A DNA stretch of 64,000 nucleotides from Rhizobium sp. NXC14 (GTDB lineage: Bacteria > Pseudomonadota > Alphaproteobacteria > Rhizobiales > Rhizobiaceae): positions 375,001-439,000 of the forward strand of contig NZ_CP021030.1 of the NCBI RefSeq assembly GCF_002117485.1, given 5' to 3'. Of the stretch, positions 7,964 through 21,548 are shown one piece after another. The position numbers and the translations under genes are program-made. The notes under the pieces are model-generated. The model had not been told where the DNA came from. It saw only the letters and a list, made by a program, of their open reading frames with translations, and did no database searches. Position 1 is the stretch's first letter. Each line of letters starts with the position of its first letter.

Positions 7964-9550
7964 CTAGCTTTGTGCATCCTTCGCCGGCACCGGCTTGCGG
8001 TTCAGGTTGCGCCGAATCATGCCGAGGTCGGCTCCGCCGATCAGGAAGGCGGCGGCGAAATAGATGAGCATTGCGATTGCGATCAGCAGCCCCAGCGTAC
8101 CGACCTTGGTCAGAAGCGGCGCGCCGGAGGCGAGCCACGGCGCCCAATATTGCTTGAGGAAGACGATTGCCGCGCCCATGACGGCCGAGGCGACGATCAG
8201 CAGGGCGGCGCGTTTTGCCAGCGCCCATTCCCAGGTCAGATGGCCGCGGCGCAAAAGCGTGGTGAACAGCAAAAGCGTGCTGATCCAGCCGGCGGTGGCT
8301 TCGGCGACGGCGATGCCGGGCGCGCCCATAAAGGGGAACAGGGTCAGCGCCGTCGCGCAGTTGGTCCCCACTGCGATCGCCGAGAAGCGCATCGGCGTCT
8401 TGGTGTCCTCGCGGGCGTAAAAGCCCGGCTGCAGCGCCTTGATGAGCACAAACGCGGGCAGGCCAATGCCGTAGATCGCCAGGATCGAGCCGACGACGGC
8501 GGTGTTTTCCTGATGAAAGGCGCCGCGTTCGTAGAGCACGCGGATGATTTCGTCGGAGAGGATCCAGAGCGCGAAAGCGGCGGGGATGGTCAGGAACAGC
8601 ACGAATTCGATCGAGCGGTTCTGCAGGTTTGCCGCTTCGCGCAGCGCCCCGCCCTTCAGCGCCCGGGCAAGCTCCGGCAGCAGCACCACGCCGACGGCGA
8701 CGCCGACGACGCCGAGCGGCAGCTGATAGATGCGGTCGGCATACTGTAGCGCCGCAATCGCGCCGTCGCGGGAGGAGGCGATCGCCTGGCCGATCAGCTG
8801 GTTGATCTGAGTGATGCCGCCTGTCACGGCGGCGGGCACCGCAAGGATCAGCAGCCGCTTGACATTCGCAGTCATCTTCGGGAAGCGCAGGCCGATGCTC
8901 ATGCCGGCTGTCAGCACGCCGACATAGACGACGGCGAGTTGCAGCACGCCGGCGGCAAGAACGCCCCAGGAGAGATACCAGGCCGTCGCGAGCGGATCGG
9001 CGCCGGTATAGAGCGAATAAAACAGCGCTCCGATCATCACCACGTTGAGGAAGACGGGGGCGATGGCGGCGGCGAAGAAATGATGCAGCGAATTCAGCAT
9101 GCCGCTCATCATCGCCGTCAGCGACATGCACATCAGATAGGGAAACATCACGGCCGCCATGCGGATCGTGATCGAGAATTTCTCGGCATCGTCGGCAAAG
9201 CCCGGCGCGATGATGAAGCGCACCAAGAGCGGCATGGCAAGCTCCATCACGATGGTGATGAGGAGCAGCACCGAAAACAACACGCCGAAGACTTCTTCCG
9301 AAAAGCGCTTGGCGCCATCCGTGCCGTTCGCCTCAATCTCCTTGGCAAAGAGCGGCACGAAGGCGGCGTTGAAGGCGCCTTCGGCAAACAGCCGGCGGAA
9401 GAGGTTCGGAAAACGGAAGGCGGCGTAGAAGACGTCGGCCATCGGCCCGGTGCCGAGCGCCGCTGCCATCAGCGTTTCACGGGCGAAGCCGAAGATGCGG
9501 CTGCCGAGAGTGGCGCCGCCGACGGTCGCGAATTTCTTGACGAGGCTCAT
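7964..9550 (-). CDS. murJ: Lipid II flippase MurJ (MviN)
   Basis: A polytopic inner-membrane protein of the MOP superfamily that moves lipid II outward for peptidoglycan synthesis. The 528 residues contain the family start (KKFATVGGATLGSRIFGFAR), the signature FRFPNLFRRLFAEGAFN near residues 46-62, and some 13-14 hydrophobic segments. It follows glnD by about ten bases on the minus strand; the glnD-mviN linkage is frequent in alphaproteobacteria. A RIME repeat just downstream may end the transcript. The start ATG at 9550 is consistent with family length. Confidence 0.95.
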   Translation of the reverse strand: MSLVKKFATVGGATLGSRIFGFARETLMAAALGTGPMADVFYAAFRFPNLFRRLFAEGAFNAAFVPLFAKEIEANGTDGAKRFSEEVFGVLFSVLLLITIVMELAMPLLVRFIIAPGFADDAEKFSITIRMAAVMFPYLMCMSLTAMMSGMLNSLHHFFAAAIAPVFLNVVMIGALFYSLYTGADPLATAWYLSWGVLAAGVLQLAVVYVGVLTAGMSIGLRFPKMTANVKRLLILAVPAAVTGGITQINQLIGQAIASSRDGAIAALQYADRIYQLPLGVVGVAVGVVLLPELARALKGGALREAANLQNRSIEFVLFLTIPAAFALWILSDEIIRVLYERGAFHQENTAVVGSILAIYGIGLPAFVLIKALQPGFYAREDTKTPMRFSAIAVGTNCATALTLFPFMGAPGIAVAEATAGWISTLLLFTTLLRRGHLTWEWALAKRAALLIVASAVMGAAIVFLKQYWAPWLASGAPLLTKVGTLGLLIAIAMLIYFAAAFLIGGADLGMIRRNLNRKPVPAKDAQS

Positions 9551-9560
9551 GCTTTGGGGC

Positions 9561-12464
9561 TCATGCGGGGGAATCGGCTTTCTTTTCGGCTGCGGGCGAT
9601 GTTCGGGTGGCGGCGGGCGCGATGATGCCGGAGGGCATGCGCTCGCGCAGCTCGTCCTGCTCCTCCGCCATCACGGCCTTCATGCGGGCGGTGATATTGG
9701 CGCGCTTGCTGTCGCCCGATATCTTCTGACCCACGAGGTCGGTGACGTAGAAGGTGTCGATTACCTTCTCGCCGAAGGTGGTGATGCGCGCCGACTGGAT
9801 ATCGAGCGACAGATCGGAGAGCACGGCAGTGATCTCCGACAGCAGGCCCGGCCGGTCGAGGCATTCGACCTCGATGACCGTGAACTTGTTCGACAGGCTG
9901 TTGGTAATGTTGACCGAAGGCGGAATGTCGAAGGCCTTGCTTTTCTTGCGGTTACGCGTGCGCGTGGCGATAACCTCGGGCAGGCGCTTGCGGCCGGACA
10001 GCACGTTCTCGATCATCCGCCCGATTGTGCCGGCGCGGCGCAGTTCGTCGGCATCATCGGCAAATTCGCGGCTGACATGGATCGTATCGAGCGCCCGTCC
10101 GTCCGAGGTCGTGAAGATCTGCGCGTCGACGATGTTGGCGCCGGCCGCAGCACAGGCGCCGGCAATGACGGCGAGCAGCCGGGGGTGGTCGGGCGACAGC
10201 ACGGTGATCTCAGTGATGGCGTGGAAACTGTCGGTGCGCACCATCGTGGCTAGCGCTTGGCCCGCCTTGTCGGCCTGGCGGATGAAATCGGCGTGGCGGA
10301 GCTGGTCTTCCAACGGCACCGAGAGCAGATATGGCTGGTAATGCAGCTTGGTATAGGTGTTGCGGTCCTTCTGGCTCCAGTCGGATAGGGCGCCGCGCAA
10401 CGCCTCGGCGGCGGCATGGGCCCGCTCCTTGCGGGACACCTCCGAAAAGCCGCCGGCCAGCAGCAGCTCGGTCTCGTAATAGAGCGTGCGCAGAAGCTGG
10501 CCCTTCCAGCCGTTCCAGACGCCCGGGCCCACGGCGCGAATGTCGCAGATCGTCAGGATCAGAAGCATCTTCAGCCGGTCGAGCGACTGTACGCGGTCGG
10601 CAAAATCGATAATGGTCTTGCGATCGGTGAGGTCGCGGGTCTGCGCCACCATCGACATCGTCAGATGTTCCTCGATCAGCCAGACCACGAGTTCCGTCTG
10701 CTTCTGCGAGAGGCCGAAGCGGGCGCAGAGCTTGCGGGCGACGCGGGCGCCGGCAATTGAATGATCCTCCTGGCGGCCCTTAGCGATGTCATGGAGGAGA
10801 ACGGCGAGATAGAGCGCCTCGCGGTCCTCGATTCCCGAGATCAGCTTGTTGGCGAGCGGATGCAGGTCCTCCGCTCGTGAATTGTCGATCTCCGAGAGAA
10901 CTTCGACGGTGCGGATCAGATGCTCATCGACCGTATAATGATGATACATATTGAACTGCATCATCGCGACGATCTTGCCGAAATCGGGGATGAAACGGCC
11001 AAGCACGCCGGCCTCGTTCATCCGGCGCAGGATCAGCGCAGGGTCACGTTTCGACGTCAGGATCGACATGAAGAGACGGTTCGCCTCGTCGTTTTCCCTT
11101 AAGCTGTTGTCGATCAGGGCGAGTGAGCGGGTGACGCGTTTCAGCGCATCCGGATGGAATTCCAGCCCGGTGATGTCGGCGACGTGGAAGAGCCTGAGGA
11201 TGCTGACCGGATCGCGCTTGAAGACATCGGCGTCGGCAAGAGCGATGCGGCCGCGGTCTTCGACGAATTCGACGCTGCCGGCAATCTTGCGGGTGCGATG
11301 GGTAAAGCGACTGATGACGCCGGTGAGACCCGGGATCGACTTCGCCTGCTGGTCTTCGAGTGCGGCGCACAGAATGCGCGTGAGATCGCCGACATCCTTG
11401 GCCACGAGGAAATAGTGTTTCATGAAGCGCTCGACCGCCGAAAGGCCGGGGCGGGTGTGATAGCCGAATGCCTCGGCGATCTCGCGCTGGATGTCGAAGG
11501 ACAGACGTTCCTCGGCCTTGCCCGTCAGGAAGTGCATATGGCAGCGCACGGCCCAGAGAAAATCATCCGCCTTCTGCAGAAGGCGATATTCGTGTTTCGA
11601 CAGAACGCCGAGCTTGATCAGCTCCGCCTGGTCGCGCACGTGGTAGTAATATTTCGAGATCCAGAACAGCGTGTGCAGGTCGCGAAGCCCGCCCTTGCCT
11701 TCCTTGACGTTCGGCTCGACGAGGTAACGCGTGTCGCCCGCCTTGCGGTGGCGCTCGTCGCGTTCTGCTAGTTTGGCGGCGATGAATTCAGGCCCGGTTC
11801 CAGTGACGATCTCCTTGTCGAAACGGGCTTCGAGCTCGGTTTCCAGCCGCTGCAGGCCGCAAATATAACGCATCTCGAGGATCGCGGTGCGGATCGTCAT
11901 GTCCGACCTGGAAAGCGCGATGCATTCCTCCACCGTGCGGGTGGCGTGGCCGACCTTGAAGCCCATGTCCCAGAGCACGTAGAGCATGAATTCGACTGCC
12001 TTGTGCGTCTCCTCCGCCGGCCGCGGCGGGAAGAGGAAGAGCAGGTCGATATCGGAGCCCGGCGCCAGCGTGTCGCGGCCATAGCCGCCGACGGCGGTGA
12101 CCGCGAATTTGTCCTTCTGCAGCGGGAAGATATGGGTGGTGGCGAAATTATAGAGGACGGTGATGATCTGGTCCTGCAGCCAGGAAATCCGATAGGCGCA
12201 ATTGAGACCGCTTCCGTCGGCGGCAAGGGCCGCGCGCGCCTTCTGCCGGCCGTCCGTGCTCGCCCTTTTCAGCGCCGCGAGAAGATCGGCGCGCATGATG
12301 TCGGGCCGGTTTCGATTGGCTTCGGCAACGGCTTCACACTGCTTCTGCAGGAGTTCGGCGTCGAGGATCTCCGAGAAATCGAGGTTGCGCGTCGCGCTCG
12401 CAGGGGCGGTTTCCTGTTCATGCCGGGCTGCCTGATTGGGGCTCGCCTCACGTTTCGTCTGCAT
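9561..12464 (-). CDS. glnD: Bifunctional uridylyltransferase/uridylyl-removing enzyme GlnD
   Basis: Senses glutamine and uridylylates or deuridylylates PII proteins (GlnB/GlnK), so it sets nitrogen status signalling. The 967 residues show a nucleotidyltransferase domain with [19 protein letters not shown] near 125-143, a central HD domain ([13 protein letters not shown]), and two C-terminal ACT domains (about 745-830 and 855-935) where glutamine is expected to bind. Length is normal for rhizobial GlnD. It is followed closely by murJ and preceded by a 91-residue unknown gene and mutS, all on one strand. With rpoN and ptsN also in this window, several nitrogen-control genes lie on the same chromosomal segment. 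Confidence 0.97.
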   Translation of the reverse strand: MQTKREASPNQAARHEQETAPASATRNLDFSEILDAELLQKQCEAVAEANRNRPDIMRADLLAALKRASTDGRQKARAALAADGSGLNCAYRISWLQDQIITVLYNFATTHIFPLQKDKFAVTAVGGYGRDTLAPGSDIDLLFLFPPRPAEETHKAVEFMLYVLWDMGFKVGHATRTVEECIALSRSDMTIRTAILEMRYICGLQRLETELEARFDKEIVTGTGPEFIAAKLAERDERHRKAGDTRYLVEPNVKEGKGGLRDLHTLFWISKYYYHVRDQAELIKLGVLSKHEYRLLQKADDFLWAVRCHMHFLTGKAEERLSFDIQREIAEAFGYHTRPGLSAVERFMKHYFLVAKDVGDLTRILCAALEDQQAKSIPGLTGVISRFTHRTRKIAGSVEFVEDRGRIALADADVFKRDPVSILRLFHVADITGLEFHPDALKRVTRSLALIDNSLRENDEANRLFMSILTSKRDPALILRRMNEAGVLGRFIPDFGKIVAMMQFNMYHHYTVDEHLIRTVEVLSEIDNSRAEDLHPLANKLISGIEDREALYLAVLLHDIAKGRQEDHSIAGARVARKLCARFGLSQKQTELVVWLIEEHLTMSMVAQTRDLTDRKTIIDFADRVQSLDRLKMLLILTICDIRAVGPGVWNGWKGQLLRTLYYETELLLAGGFSEVSRKERAHAAAEALRGALSDWSQKDRNTYTKLHYQPYLLSVPLEDQLRHADFIRQADKAGQALATMVRTDSFHAITEITVLSPDHPRLLAVIAGACAAAGANIVDAQIFTTSDGRALDTIHVSREFADDADELRRAGTIGRMIENVLSGRKRLPEVIATRTRNRKKSKAFDIPPSVNITNSLSNKFTVIEVECLDRPGLLSEITAVLSDLSLDIQSARITTFGEKVIDTFYVTDLVGQKISGDSKRANITARMKAVMAEEQDELRERMPSGIIAPAATRTSPAAEKKADSPA

Positions 12465-12589
12465 GCGCTATAACCTCTTTGCCCGGCGATTGACACGGGC
12501 CTTCATACTGCAAGAACCTTTAAATTTGGCGAAATGGTGTTGCCAATGCCGCGATGCGGGACGCTCTGCCGCAAACCTTCCGTAAAGTC

Positions 12590-12865
12590 TCAGTCTGCGG
12601 CCTGCGCATGCAGCGAATACAGCACCTGCCGGGTCTCGCGCTGGATCTCCTCGAGCGTCGCCCTGTCGCACTCGCGGTAGCCCGCCTTGGCAATCGACGT
12701 TCCGAGTTCGGATATCATAGCGCAGGAGCGGGTGATTTTCAGCAGGCCGATCGGCGATGTCCAGCCGCGCGCGTTGCGATCTTTGTCGGCGCGCCGCATC
12801 GTGTCGAGCATGGAGCAGATGAGCGAGAGGCGCTCGGTTTCGCGAACCAGCTTCTCCATGAACAT
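12590..12865 (-). CDS. Conserved-looking 91-residue protein of unknown function between mutS and glnD
   Basis: A short reading frame starting MFMEKLVRETERLSLICSML and ending YSLHAQAAD. Its start at 12865 has a good AGGAG eight bases upstream, overlapping the mutS stop region, and codon use matches the neighbours. The predicted protein is mostly helical and charged, with no signal peptide, membrane segment or recognisable catalytic motif. Three cysteines are scattered. Close packing behind mutS suggests translational coupling, but a role in mismatch repair would be speculation. I do not recognise the family. Confidence 0.7.
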   Translation of the reverse strand: MFMEKLVRETERLSLICSMLDTMRRADKDRNARGWTSPIGLLKITRSCAMISELGTSIAKAGYRECDRATLEEIQRETRQVLYSLHAQAAD

Positions 12866-12876
12866 GGACTGCGCTC

Positions 12877-15603
12877 CTATTTCAGCTTTTTCTTGAGATC
12901 GTAAAGCGCATCCAGCGCCTCGCGCGGCGTCATGTCGTCGAGGCTCATCGCCTTCAGCGCCTCCTCGACCTTCGATGGGCCGCGAGAAGTGTCTTCTCGC
13001 CTCACCGCCACCTGGAAGAGCGGCAGATCGTCGATCAACTGGCTCGCCGGGTTCTTGCGGTCGGCATCTTCGAGGCGGGTGAGCACGTCGCGGGACCGTG
13101 CCACGACCGAGGCCGGAAGCCCGGCGAGGCGGGCGACCTGGATGCCGTAGGAACGGTCGGCCGCACCCGGCCCGACCTCGTGCAGGAAGATCACGTCGCC
13201 GTCCCATTCCTTGACGCGCATCGTGGCGTTCGATAACCGGCCAAGCTTTTCCGACAACACGGTCAACTCATGAAAATGCGTAGCGAAGAGGCCGCGGCAG
13301 CGATTGGCCTCATGCAGGTGCTCGACGGCGGCCCAGGCAATCGACAGACCGTCGAAGGTGGCGGTGCCGCGGCCGATTTCGTCGAGGATGACGAGGGAGC
13401 GGTCGCTCGCCTGGTTGAGAATGGCAGCCGTTTCCACCATCTCGACCATGAAGGTGGAGCGTCCGCGCGCCAGATCGTCGGAGGCGCCGACGCGCGAGAA
13501 CAGACGGTCGACGACGCCGATATGGGCCGATGTCGCCGGCACGAAGGAGCCCATCTGCGCCAGGATCGCGATCAAGGCGTTCTGGCGCAGGAAGGTCGAT
13601 TTGCCGCCCATATTCGGGCCGGTCAGCAGCCAGATCGCCCCATCCTTGTCGCCGGTCTTCGGCGACAGATCGCAATTGTTGGCGACGAAGGGGCCGCCCG
13701 CCTGCCGGCGCAGCGCCTGTTCGACGACCGGATGGCGCCCGCCTTCGATCGCAAACATTTTCGAGCCGTCGACCTGCGGTCGGCAATAGGCCTGCTCTTC
13801 GGCAAGCAGCGCCAGGCCTGCGGCGACGTCGATCACGGCAAGCGCCCGCGCACCGGATTTGATCGCTTCGGCTTCAGCGACCACGGCCGTCGTCATCCTG
13901 TCGAAGGCGTCGAGTTCGATCGTCAGCGCTCGGTCTGCGGCGTTGGCGATACGGCTTTCGAGATCGGCAAGCTCGGTGGTGGTGAAGCGCATGGCGCTCG
14001 CCATCGTCTGGCGATGGATGAAGCGGGCCTTCGCCTCCGCCGTCTCCGTCATCGGGGCGGCATTGCCGGCGGTCACCTCGATGAAATAGCCGAGGATATT
14101 GTTGTGCTTGATCTTCAGCGACCGGATGCCGGTTTCCTCGGCATATTGCAGTTGCAGTCCGGCGATGACGCGGCGTGACTGGTCGCGCAGCGCCCGAACC
14201 TCGTCAAGCTCGGCGCTCGCGCCATCGCGCAGGAAACCGCCGTCTCGTTTCAACAGCGGCAATTCATCGGCGAGCGTATCGGCGAGCAGTTCGTACAGCG
14301 GCGCGGGAAGCGCTTTCAGGCCGGACAGCGCCTCGCCGAGCTCATCAGGCAGCATGGCGGTTGCGAGCATCTCCGCAACACCCTTGGCGGATTGCAGCCC
14401 CTGGCGGATCGCAGCGAGATCGCGTGGCCCGCCGCGGTCGAGCGCCAGGCGGGAGAGCGCGCGCGGCATATCGGGCACATGTTTCAGCGTGTCGCGCAGC
14501 CTGCCGCAGAGCGAGGGCTCCTCGATCAGGAAGCCGATCGAATCGAGTCGCGCATTGATGCGGGCAGGATCGGTGAGCGGCGACATCAGCCGCTCGGCCA
14601 GAAGCCGTGCGCCGCCGCCGGTGACGGTGCGGTCGATCGCCTTCAGGAGCGAACCGTTGCGATCTCCCGACAGCGTGCGGGCAAGCTCCAGATTGGCGCG
14701 GGTGGCCGGGTCGATGAACAGCGTTGAAGCGGCGCTTTCCCGTTCCGGCTTGCCAAGTGGCGGCCGCTCGGCGATCTGCGTCTTCTCGACATAGGCGACG
14801 GCGGCTGCGGCCGCCGCCAGCTCGGCGCGCGAGAAGCTGCCGAAGCCGTCAAGCGTCGAGACGCCGAAATAGCGTGCGATCCGGCCTTCGGCGCTGGCGC
14901 TGTCGAAGAGGACGGAAGGCTGTGGCACCGCCGTGCGGCCAAGCACATCGAAGACCGGCTTGAGCTCGGCATCGTGGAAGATCGTGTCGGGCAGGATCAA
15001 TTCGCGCGGATCGATGCGCAGGATATCGGCAAGCAGCCGCGAGGCTTCCGTCTCGGCAAGCCGGAAGACGCCTGTGGAAATATCGATCCAGGCGAGCGCC
15101 AGCTGCGGCTCGGCGCCGCCGCGGATGCGGGCAAGCGCCATCAGATAGTTGGATTCCGAGGGTGAAAGCAGCTTCTCCTCGGTGATCGTGCCGGGCGTGA
15201 CGAGGCGGATCACGTCACGCTTGACGACCGATTTGCCACCGCGTTTTTTCGCTTCGGCCGGATCCTCGATCTGTTCGCAGACGGCCACACGGAAGCCGAG
15301 CGAAATCAGCTTCTGCAGATAGTCGTCGGCCGCATGCACGGGCACGCCGCACATCGGGATATCCTGGCCCATGTGCTGGCCGCGCTTCGTCAGCGTGATG
15401 CCGAGCGCGCGGGAGGCTTCCAGCGCATCCTCGAAGAAGAGCTCGTAGAAGTCGCCCATGCGATAGAACAGCAGCGAACCCGCATTGTTCGCCTTGATCT
15501 CGATATATTGCTCCATCATCGGCGTCGCGGAGGCGCGGCTTTCCGCCGTGGCGAGCTCGGCAGCCGAAAAGGCTTCATTCCCAATGTCTATTCGTGCGTT
15601 CAC
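12877..15603 (-). CDS. mutS: DNA mismatch repair protein MutS
   Basis: Recognises mispairs and starts methyl-independent or nick-directed repair with MutL. The 908 residues show the mismatch-binding domain with the Phe-x-Glu wedge ([12 protein letters not shown]), the connector, core and clamp regions, and the ATPase with Walker [10 protein letters not shown] and the Walker B segment [13 protein letters not shown] helix-turn-helix dimerisation tail closes the protein. Length is typical. It is divergent from the malic enzyme gene, separated by 113 bases that must hold both promoters. Nothing suggests inactivation. Confidence 0.97.
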   Translation of the reverse strand: MNARIDIGNEAFSAAELATAESRASATPMMEQYIEIKANNAGSLLFYRMGDFYELFFEDALEASRALGITLTKRGQHMGQDIPMCGVPVHAADDYLQKLISLGFRVAVCEQIEDPAEAKKRGGKSVVKRDVIRLVTPGTITEEKLLSPSESNYLMALARIRGGAEPQLALAWIDISTGVFRLAETEASRLLADILRIDPRELILPDTIFHDAELKPVFDVLGRTAVPQPSVLFDSASAEGRIARYFGVSTLDGFGSFSRAELAAAAAAVAYVEKTQIAERPPLGKPERESAASTLFIDPATRANLELARTLSGDRNGSLLKAIDRTVTGGGARLLAERLMSPLTDPARINARLDSIGFLIEEPSLCGRLRDTLKHVPDMPRALSRLALDRGGPRDLAAIRQGLQSAKGVAEMLATAMLPDELGEALSGLKALPAPLYELLADTLADELPLLKRDGGFLRDGASAELDEVRALRDQSRRVIAGLQLQYAEETGIRSLKIKHNNILGYFIEVTAGNAAPMTETAEAKARFIHRQTMASAMRFTTTELADLESRIANAADRALTIELDAFDRMTTAVVAEAEAIKSGARALAVIDVAAGLALLAEEQAYCRPQVDGSKMFAIEGGRHPVVEQALRRQAGGPFVANNCDLSPKTGDKDGAIWLLTGPNMGGKSTFLRQNALIAILAQMGSFVPATSAHIGVVDRLFSRVGASDDLARGRSTFMVEMVETAAILNQASDRSLVILDEIGRGTATFDGLSIAWAAVEHLHEANRCRGLFATHFHELTVLSEKLGRLSNATMRVKEWDGDVIFLHEVGPGAADRSYGIQVARLAGLPASVVARSRDVLTRLEDADRKNPASQLIDDLPLFQVAVRREDTSRGPSKVEEALKAMSLDDMTPREALDALYDLKKKLK

Positions 15604-15716
15604 GGAGGTGCAGTTTTTCCCAAAAAAACAGGTGCCAACCCTATCCGCGCGCCGCTATAGATGACAACTGCATTTGAGGAAGAGCGAAGCGTCGCCCACA
15701 GGACGTTGGAGGATTT

Positions 15717-17999
<2,283 letters not shown>

Positions 18000-18053
18000 G
18001 GCCATCTGCCCGCACAGCGAGATATTCAGTGACCAGGGAGATCGGCGAGATCA

Positions 18054-18192
18054 GCCCCTCATCCGCCTGTCGGCACCTTCTCCCCGTTTGCGGGGCGAAG
18101 GGGATATGCCGCGATCTCTCCGCCCCATCCACGGCTCGTGCGGCAAGTCCCCTCTCCCCGTCAGAACGGGGAGAGGGTTAGGGTGAGGGGCA
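18054..18192. repeat. RIME-like palindromic intergenic repeat, copy 2
   Basis: About 139 bases with the same inverted ends GCCCCTCA and TGAGGGGC as copy 1, here in the opposite orientation. Internal stems include CCCCGTTTGCGGGG and CCCCGTCAGAACGGGG. It lies between the convergent malic enzyme and olsB genes, where it could serve as a two-way transcript end. Confidence 0.85.
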
Positions 18193-18224
18193 GCACTGGC
18201 AATCTCTGCTTCGCCTGACTGCAA

Positions 18225-19100
18225 TCAGCTTGCGAAGCGACCGGCGTCGGCGCCGTAGTAGTTCAGGTAGCGGTCGGAAATGCTGGAGATCGGCAGCACG
18301 ATCAGCACGTCGGTCGTGTTGAAGGCATGATCGATGACGGCGCTGGAGCCGACCATTGCGCCGAGTCTGAGGTAGCCCTTGATCAGCGGCGGCAGGGCCA
18401 TCAGCGCCCGCTTCGGGTTGACGGCCTCGGCCGGCATCAGATCCATGTTGCGGGCGAGATGCGGCAGTGCGCCGATGGCCCATTCGTCTTTCGCCAGCAC
18501 ATTGTGGTAGAGGAAGGACAGCGCCAGTGCGTGGCTTTCGAGATAGACGCCGGGGAACGAGGCGCAGCCGAACATGGCGCTCACGCCGTGCTTCAATGCA
18601 TAAGCCCAGTTGCCCTGCCAGAGAAGCTCAACGGTGCGTTTGGTGCGGTATTCCGGCAGCACGCAGGAACGCCCGAGCTCCATGAAGCGCTTGTCCGGGT
18701 GCCTGGCGAGGAGGCTCTCGATTTCGAATTCGGAAGCCGAATAAAAACCGCCATTGGCGATCGCGACATCCTGGCGCAGCAGCCGGTAGGTGCCGACGAT
18801 CTGATCTTCCGGATCACCTTCGAGCGAGCGGTCGAGAACGAGAAGATGGTCGCAGACAGCGTCATAGGCATCGAAATCGCGTTCGCGCCGCATGGCTTCC
18901 GGCGGCAGCTGCGCCTTCATTTCTTTGACGAAGACGCGGTAGCGCACGGCCTGGGCCGCATCGATCTCGCGTGCCGTGCGGGCAAGGCGGGTTTCGAGAT
19001 TGCCGATCCGGCCGAGGATGTCGCCGTCTTGCTGCGCAGCCGTCGACGGCCGCGCGGCCTCCGCGGTAACGTCACAATTCAGGATGTCGATGGAGGACAT
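18225..19100 (-). CDS. olsB: L-ornithine N-alpha-acyltransferase OlsB
   Basis: Transfers a 3-hydroxyacyl group from acyl-ACP to ornithine, giving lyso-ornithine lipid, a phosphorus-free membrane lipid made by rhizobia mainly under phosphate limitation. The 291-residue protein is a GNAT-like acyltransferase: RYRVFVKEMKAQ and the following DAYDAVCDHLLVLD begin the fold, and FMELGRSCVLPEYRTKR is a conserved central block. Location next to the Tme-type malic enzyme agrees with rhizobial gene order as I remember it. OlsA, needed for the second acylation, is not evident here unless plsC at 1.7-2.5 kb fills that role. I see no Pho box in the short upstream gap, though I did not look exhaustively. 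Confidence 0.92.
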   Translation of the reverse strand: MSSIDILNCDVTAEAARPSTAAQQDGDILGRIGNLETRLARTAREIDAAQAVRYRVFVKEMKAQLPPEAMRRERDFDAYDAVCDHLLVLDRSLEGDPEDQIVGTYRLLRQDVAIANGGFYSASEFEIESLLARHPDKRFMELGRSCVLPEYRTKRTVELLWQGNWAYALKHGVSAMFGCASFPGVYLESHALALSFLYHNVLAKDEWAIGALPHLARNMDLMPAEAVNPKRALMALPPLIKGYLRLGAMVGSSAVIDHAFNTTDVLIVLPISSISDRYLNYYGADAGRFAS

Positions 19101-19210
19101 GGCGATTCTCCCGTTGCCGGCTTATCGACGCCATAAAACACTTCTGTGCGACAGGAAAGTGACATATTGAATTTCCCGGCGCAAGCAGCCTGCGCAGTCA
19201 ATTCAGCGAC

Positions 19211-21493
19211 CTACCGCGCTTCTGCCCGTCGGGCGGAAAGGGCGGCGACCGCCTGAACTTCCGTCAGCAGCCGCACCGGATCGACCGGCTTTACCATGAC
19301 GCGGTTGGCGCCATTGAGCAAGACCTGGCGGCGCGACTCGTCGCTCTTGTCGGCGGTGAGCACGATCACCGGCACCGGGTCAAGATCGAGCCGCCTTTCG
19401 TGGCCGCGCAGCCGCCCCAGCATGTCGATGCCGTTGCCGCCCGGCATCGACAGATCGCTGATGATGATGTCTGGCCGCGCGCTCGCCTCGCCGAGCGCGC
19501 AATCGAGGAGTGTGTCGAAATCCTCGACATGGTGCACCTTGTGTCCGCCCTTTTCCAGGACGACGCGCACCAGCATCGCATTGATCGGATCGTCCTCGCC
19601 GAGCAGGATGCGCAGGCCGTGTGCGGCCACCATGGTTTCGGCCATCGGCGGGCCGAAACCCGGCTGGTTGTCGTTCAGCGCGTCGCGCTTCTCCATGCCG
19701 CGCATGCGCCCGCGCAGCACATCGATCAGCGACTGTTCGCGCAGAGGCCGGATGAGCCAGGCATCGAACAGGTCGAGCGGATGGGCGCTGCGCTCTTCGG
19801 GATTGACGAGCAGGACCTTGCGCAGGCCAAGGGCAGCGATTTCGGCGCGATCGGCGAGATGCGCTGAAAATTCCGCCGACATGCGATGATCGACGATAAT
19901 ATCGGTTGGCCGGCGGCTGCCGCTTGCCATTCCGAGCAGCTTCGCGCGCGCAGCCTCGCCGCTGTCGACAAGATGGCAGGTGCCGCCGAGCGCGGTGATC
20001 GTTTCGGCAATGGCGGAGCGGGCCGCCCCTGCCGGCGCCAGCAGCACGACGCTGTTGCCGGCAAGCAGCGTGTTTCGCCGTTCGGAGCGCTCGCTGTCGA
20101 GTTCAATGGGGAAGCGTATGGTGAATGTGCTGCCTTTGCCCTTTTCGCTGGTGACCGTCAAGGCGCCGTCGAATTCGCGCATGATGCGGGCGGAGATGGC
20201 AAGGCCGAGCCCGGTGCCGCCGCTCTTGTCGGCAACGTTTCCACCTTGTTCGAACTCGCCGAAGACGCGCGCCAGCTCCTCCGCCGTCATGCCCGGACCC
20301 GTGTCGGTGACGGTAATCAGCAGGTTGCCGGCATCGAGCGATACGCGGATGAACACGCCGCCGGCCTGCGTGAATTTGACAGCATTGCCGATGACGTTGA
20401 ACAGAACCTGGCGCAGCCGCGCCGCATCGAAGCTCATTTTCTCCGGAACGTCTGACGACACGGTGGCGCCGATCTCGATCCCCTTTTCATGCGCCCGGTG
20501 GGCGAGCATTTCGACGACGCTTTCCAGAAGCTTCCGCAGCGATTCCGAGCGCGGGTGAAGCTCGAAACGGCCGACTTCGATGGTGGAAAAATCGAGCAGA
20601 TCCTCGACAAGCTGCGTCAAGGCGTGGCCGGATTGGCGGATGTTGGCGAGATAATTCTGCTGTTCCTGCGTCAGCCGCGTTTCCGCGAGCAGGTGCGTCA
20701 TGCCGAGAATGCCCGAAAGCGGCGTGCGCACCTCGTGGCTGACGGTTGCAAGCAGTCGGGATTTCGCGGCGCTGTTATACTCGGCTTTCTGGCGGGCCGA
20801 CTCGCGGCTCTGCGCGACGAGCCGCTCCTCCGTCACATCACGGGCAACACTCTGCAGCAGCAGGTGGCCGCTGCCCGGATCGCGGGTGACCACGTCGCGC
20901 CACAGGAAAATACGCTGGCCTTCCGGCGTCGATATCTCGACGTCGTAGCAGTGCGGGATCGGGCCGGGACGGAAGGCAATCCCGATCTCTTCGCAGGTCC
21001 GCCCTTCCGGGCGCAGCCGGCCGGTCAGACGGCGAAAGGTGTCGTTGGCCGAGATGATGCGACGGTCCATGGCACGGGTGAGGGTGATATCGCCGAGCAC
21101 GTCATGCACCTCGGCGAAGAGCTTCGCGCCATCATCGCCGTTCGGAGCGGATCGACCGGCGGGCTGCCTGCTTCTCTGCCGGCGTACCATCAGCACGGCG
21201 TAACAGGCGATGACGGCAAGGCCGAGAGCGACGAGACCGCCCGAAAGGAGCAACGGCTCGCCGGCATGGGCGAGCAGCGTCAGGACCATCGCGGCCAGAA
21301 AGCCGGCGCCGCTCAGCCAGTAGAACAGCAGGCGCCGCGTCGCTGCAGGCCCTGATAGGGCAGCAGCCCCCGTGCGCGCTGTCGATGCTCCGGGACGCGA
21401 AGAGGTTTCCTCCGTCCGCTCCTGATGCGGCTTGACGGCGGTTCCGCCGAAGGCGGCGGACAATCTTTCCTGCAACTGTCCCAGACTCTGCAT
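19211..21493 (-). CDS. Membrane hybrid histidine kinase with tandem receivers, first one degenerate
   Basis: A 760-residue sensor kinase. Two membrane segments lie at about 54-76 and 82-103, with almost no periplasmic loop. A PAS-like region at 130-225 is followed by the phospho-acceptor motif SHEVRTPLSG (His253), and an HATPase_c domain has GTGLGLAISARIM. Two receivers follow. The first (about 485-600) starts VVLLAPAGAARS, lacks the acidic pair, and has arginine (LIRPL) where the conserved lysine should be. The second (about 633-755) is complete, with GEDDPINAML, IISDLSMP, VLTADKS and VMVKP. The signal is unknown. The lspA start follows olsB-side genes on the same strand; no cognate regulator is adjacent. 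Confidence 0.9.
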   Translation of the reverse strand: MQSLGQLQERLSAAFGGTAVKPHQERTEETSSRPGASTARTGAAALSGPAATRRLLFYWLSGAGFLAAMVLTLLAHAGEPLLLSGGLVALGLAVIACYAVLMVRRQRSRQPAGRSAPNGDDGAKLFAEVHDVLGDITLTRAMDRRIISANDTFRRLTGRLRPEGRTCEEIGIAFRPGPIPHCYDVEISTPEGQRIFLWRDVVTRDPGSGHLLLQSVARDVTEERLVAQSRESARQKAEYNSAAKSRLLATVSHEVRTPLSGILGMTHLLAETRLTQEQQNYLANIRQSGHALTQLVEDLLDFSTIEVGRFELHPRSESLRKLLESVVEMLAHRAHEKGIEIGATVSSDVPEKMSFDAARLRQVLFNVIGNAVKFTQAGGVFIRVSLDAGNLLITVTDTGPGMTAEELARVFGEFEQGGNVADKSGGTGLGLAISARIMREFDGALTVTSEKGKGSTFTIRFPIELDSERSERRNTLLAGNSVVLLAPAGAARSAIAETITALGGTCHLVDSGEAARAKLLGMASGSRRPTDIIVDHRMSAEFSAHLADRAEIAALGLRKVLLVNPEERSAHPLDLFDAWLIRPLREQSLIDVLRGRMRGMEKRDALNDNQPGFGPPMAETMVAAHGLRILLGEDDPINAMLVRVVLEKGGHKVHHVEDFDTLLDCALGEASARPDIIISDLSMPGGNGIDMLGRLRGHERRLDLDPVPVIVLTADKSDESRRQVLLNGANRVMVKPVDPVRLLTEVQAVAALSARRAEAR

Positions 21494-21548
21494 GGTATCT
21501 GGATAACATGAGGCTTATTCCGAATGCCTTCAGGAATTCGATAAGATT

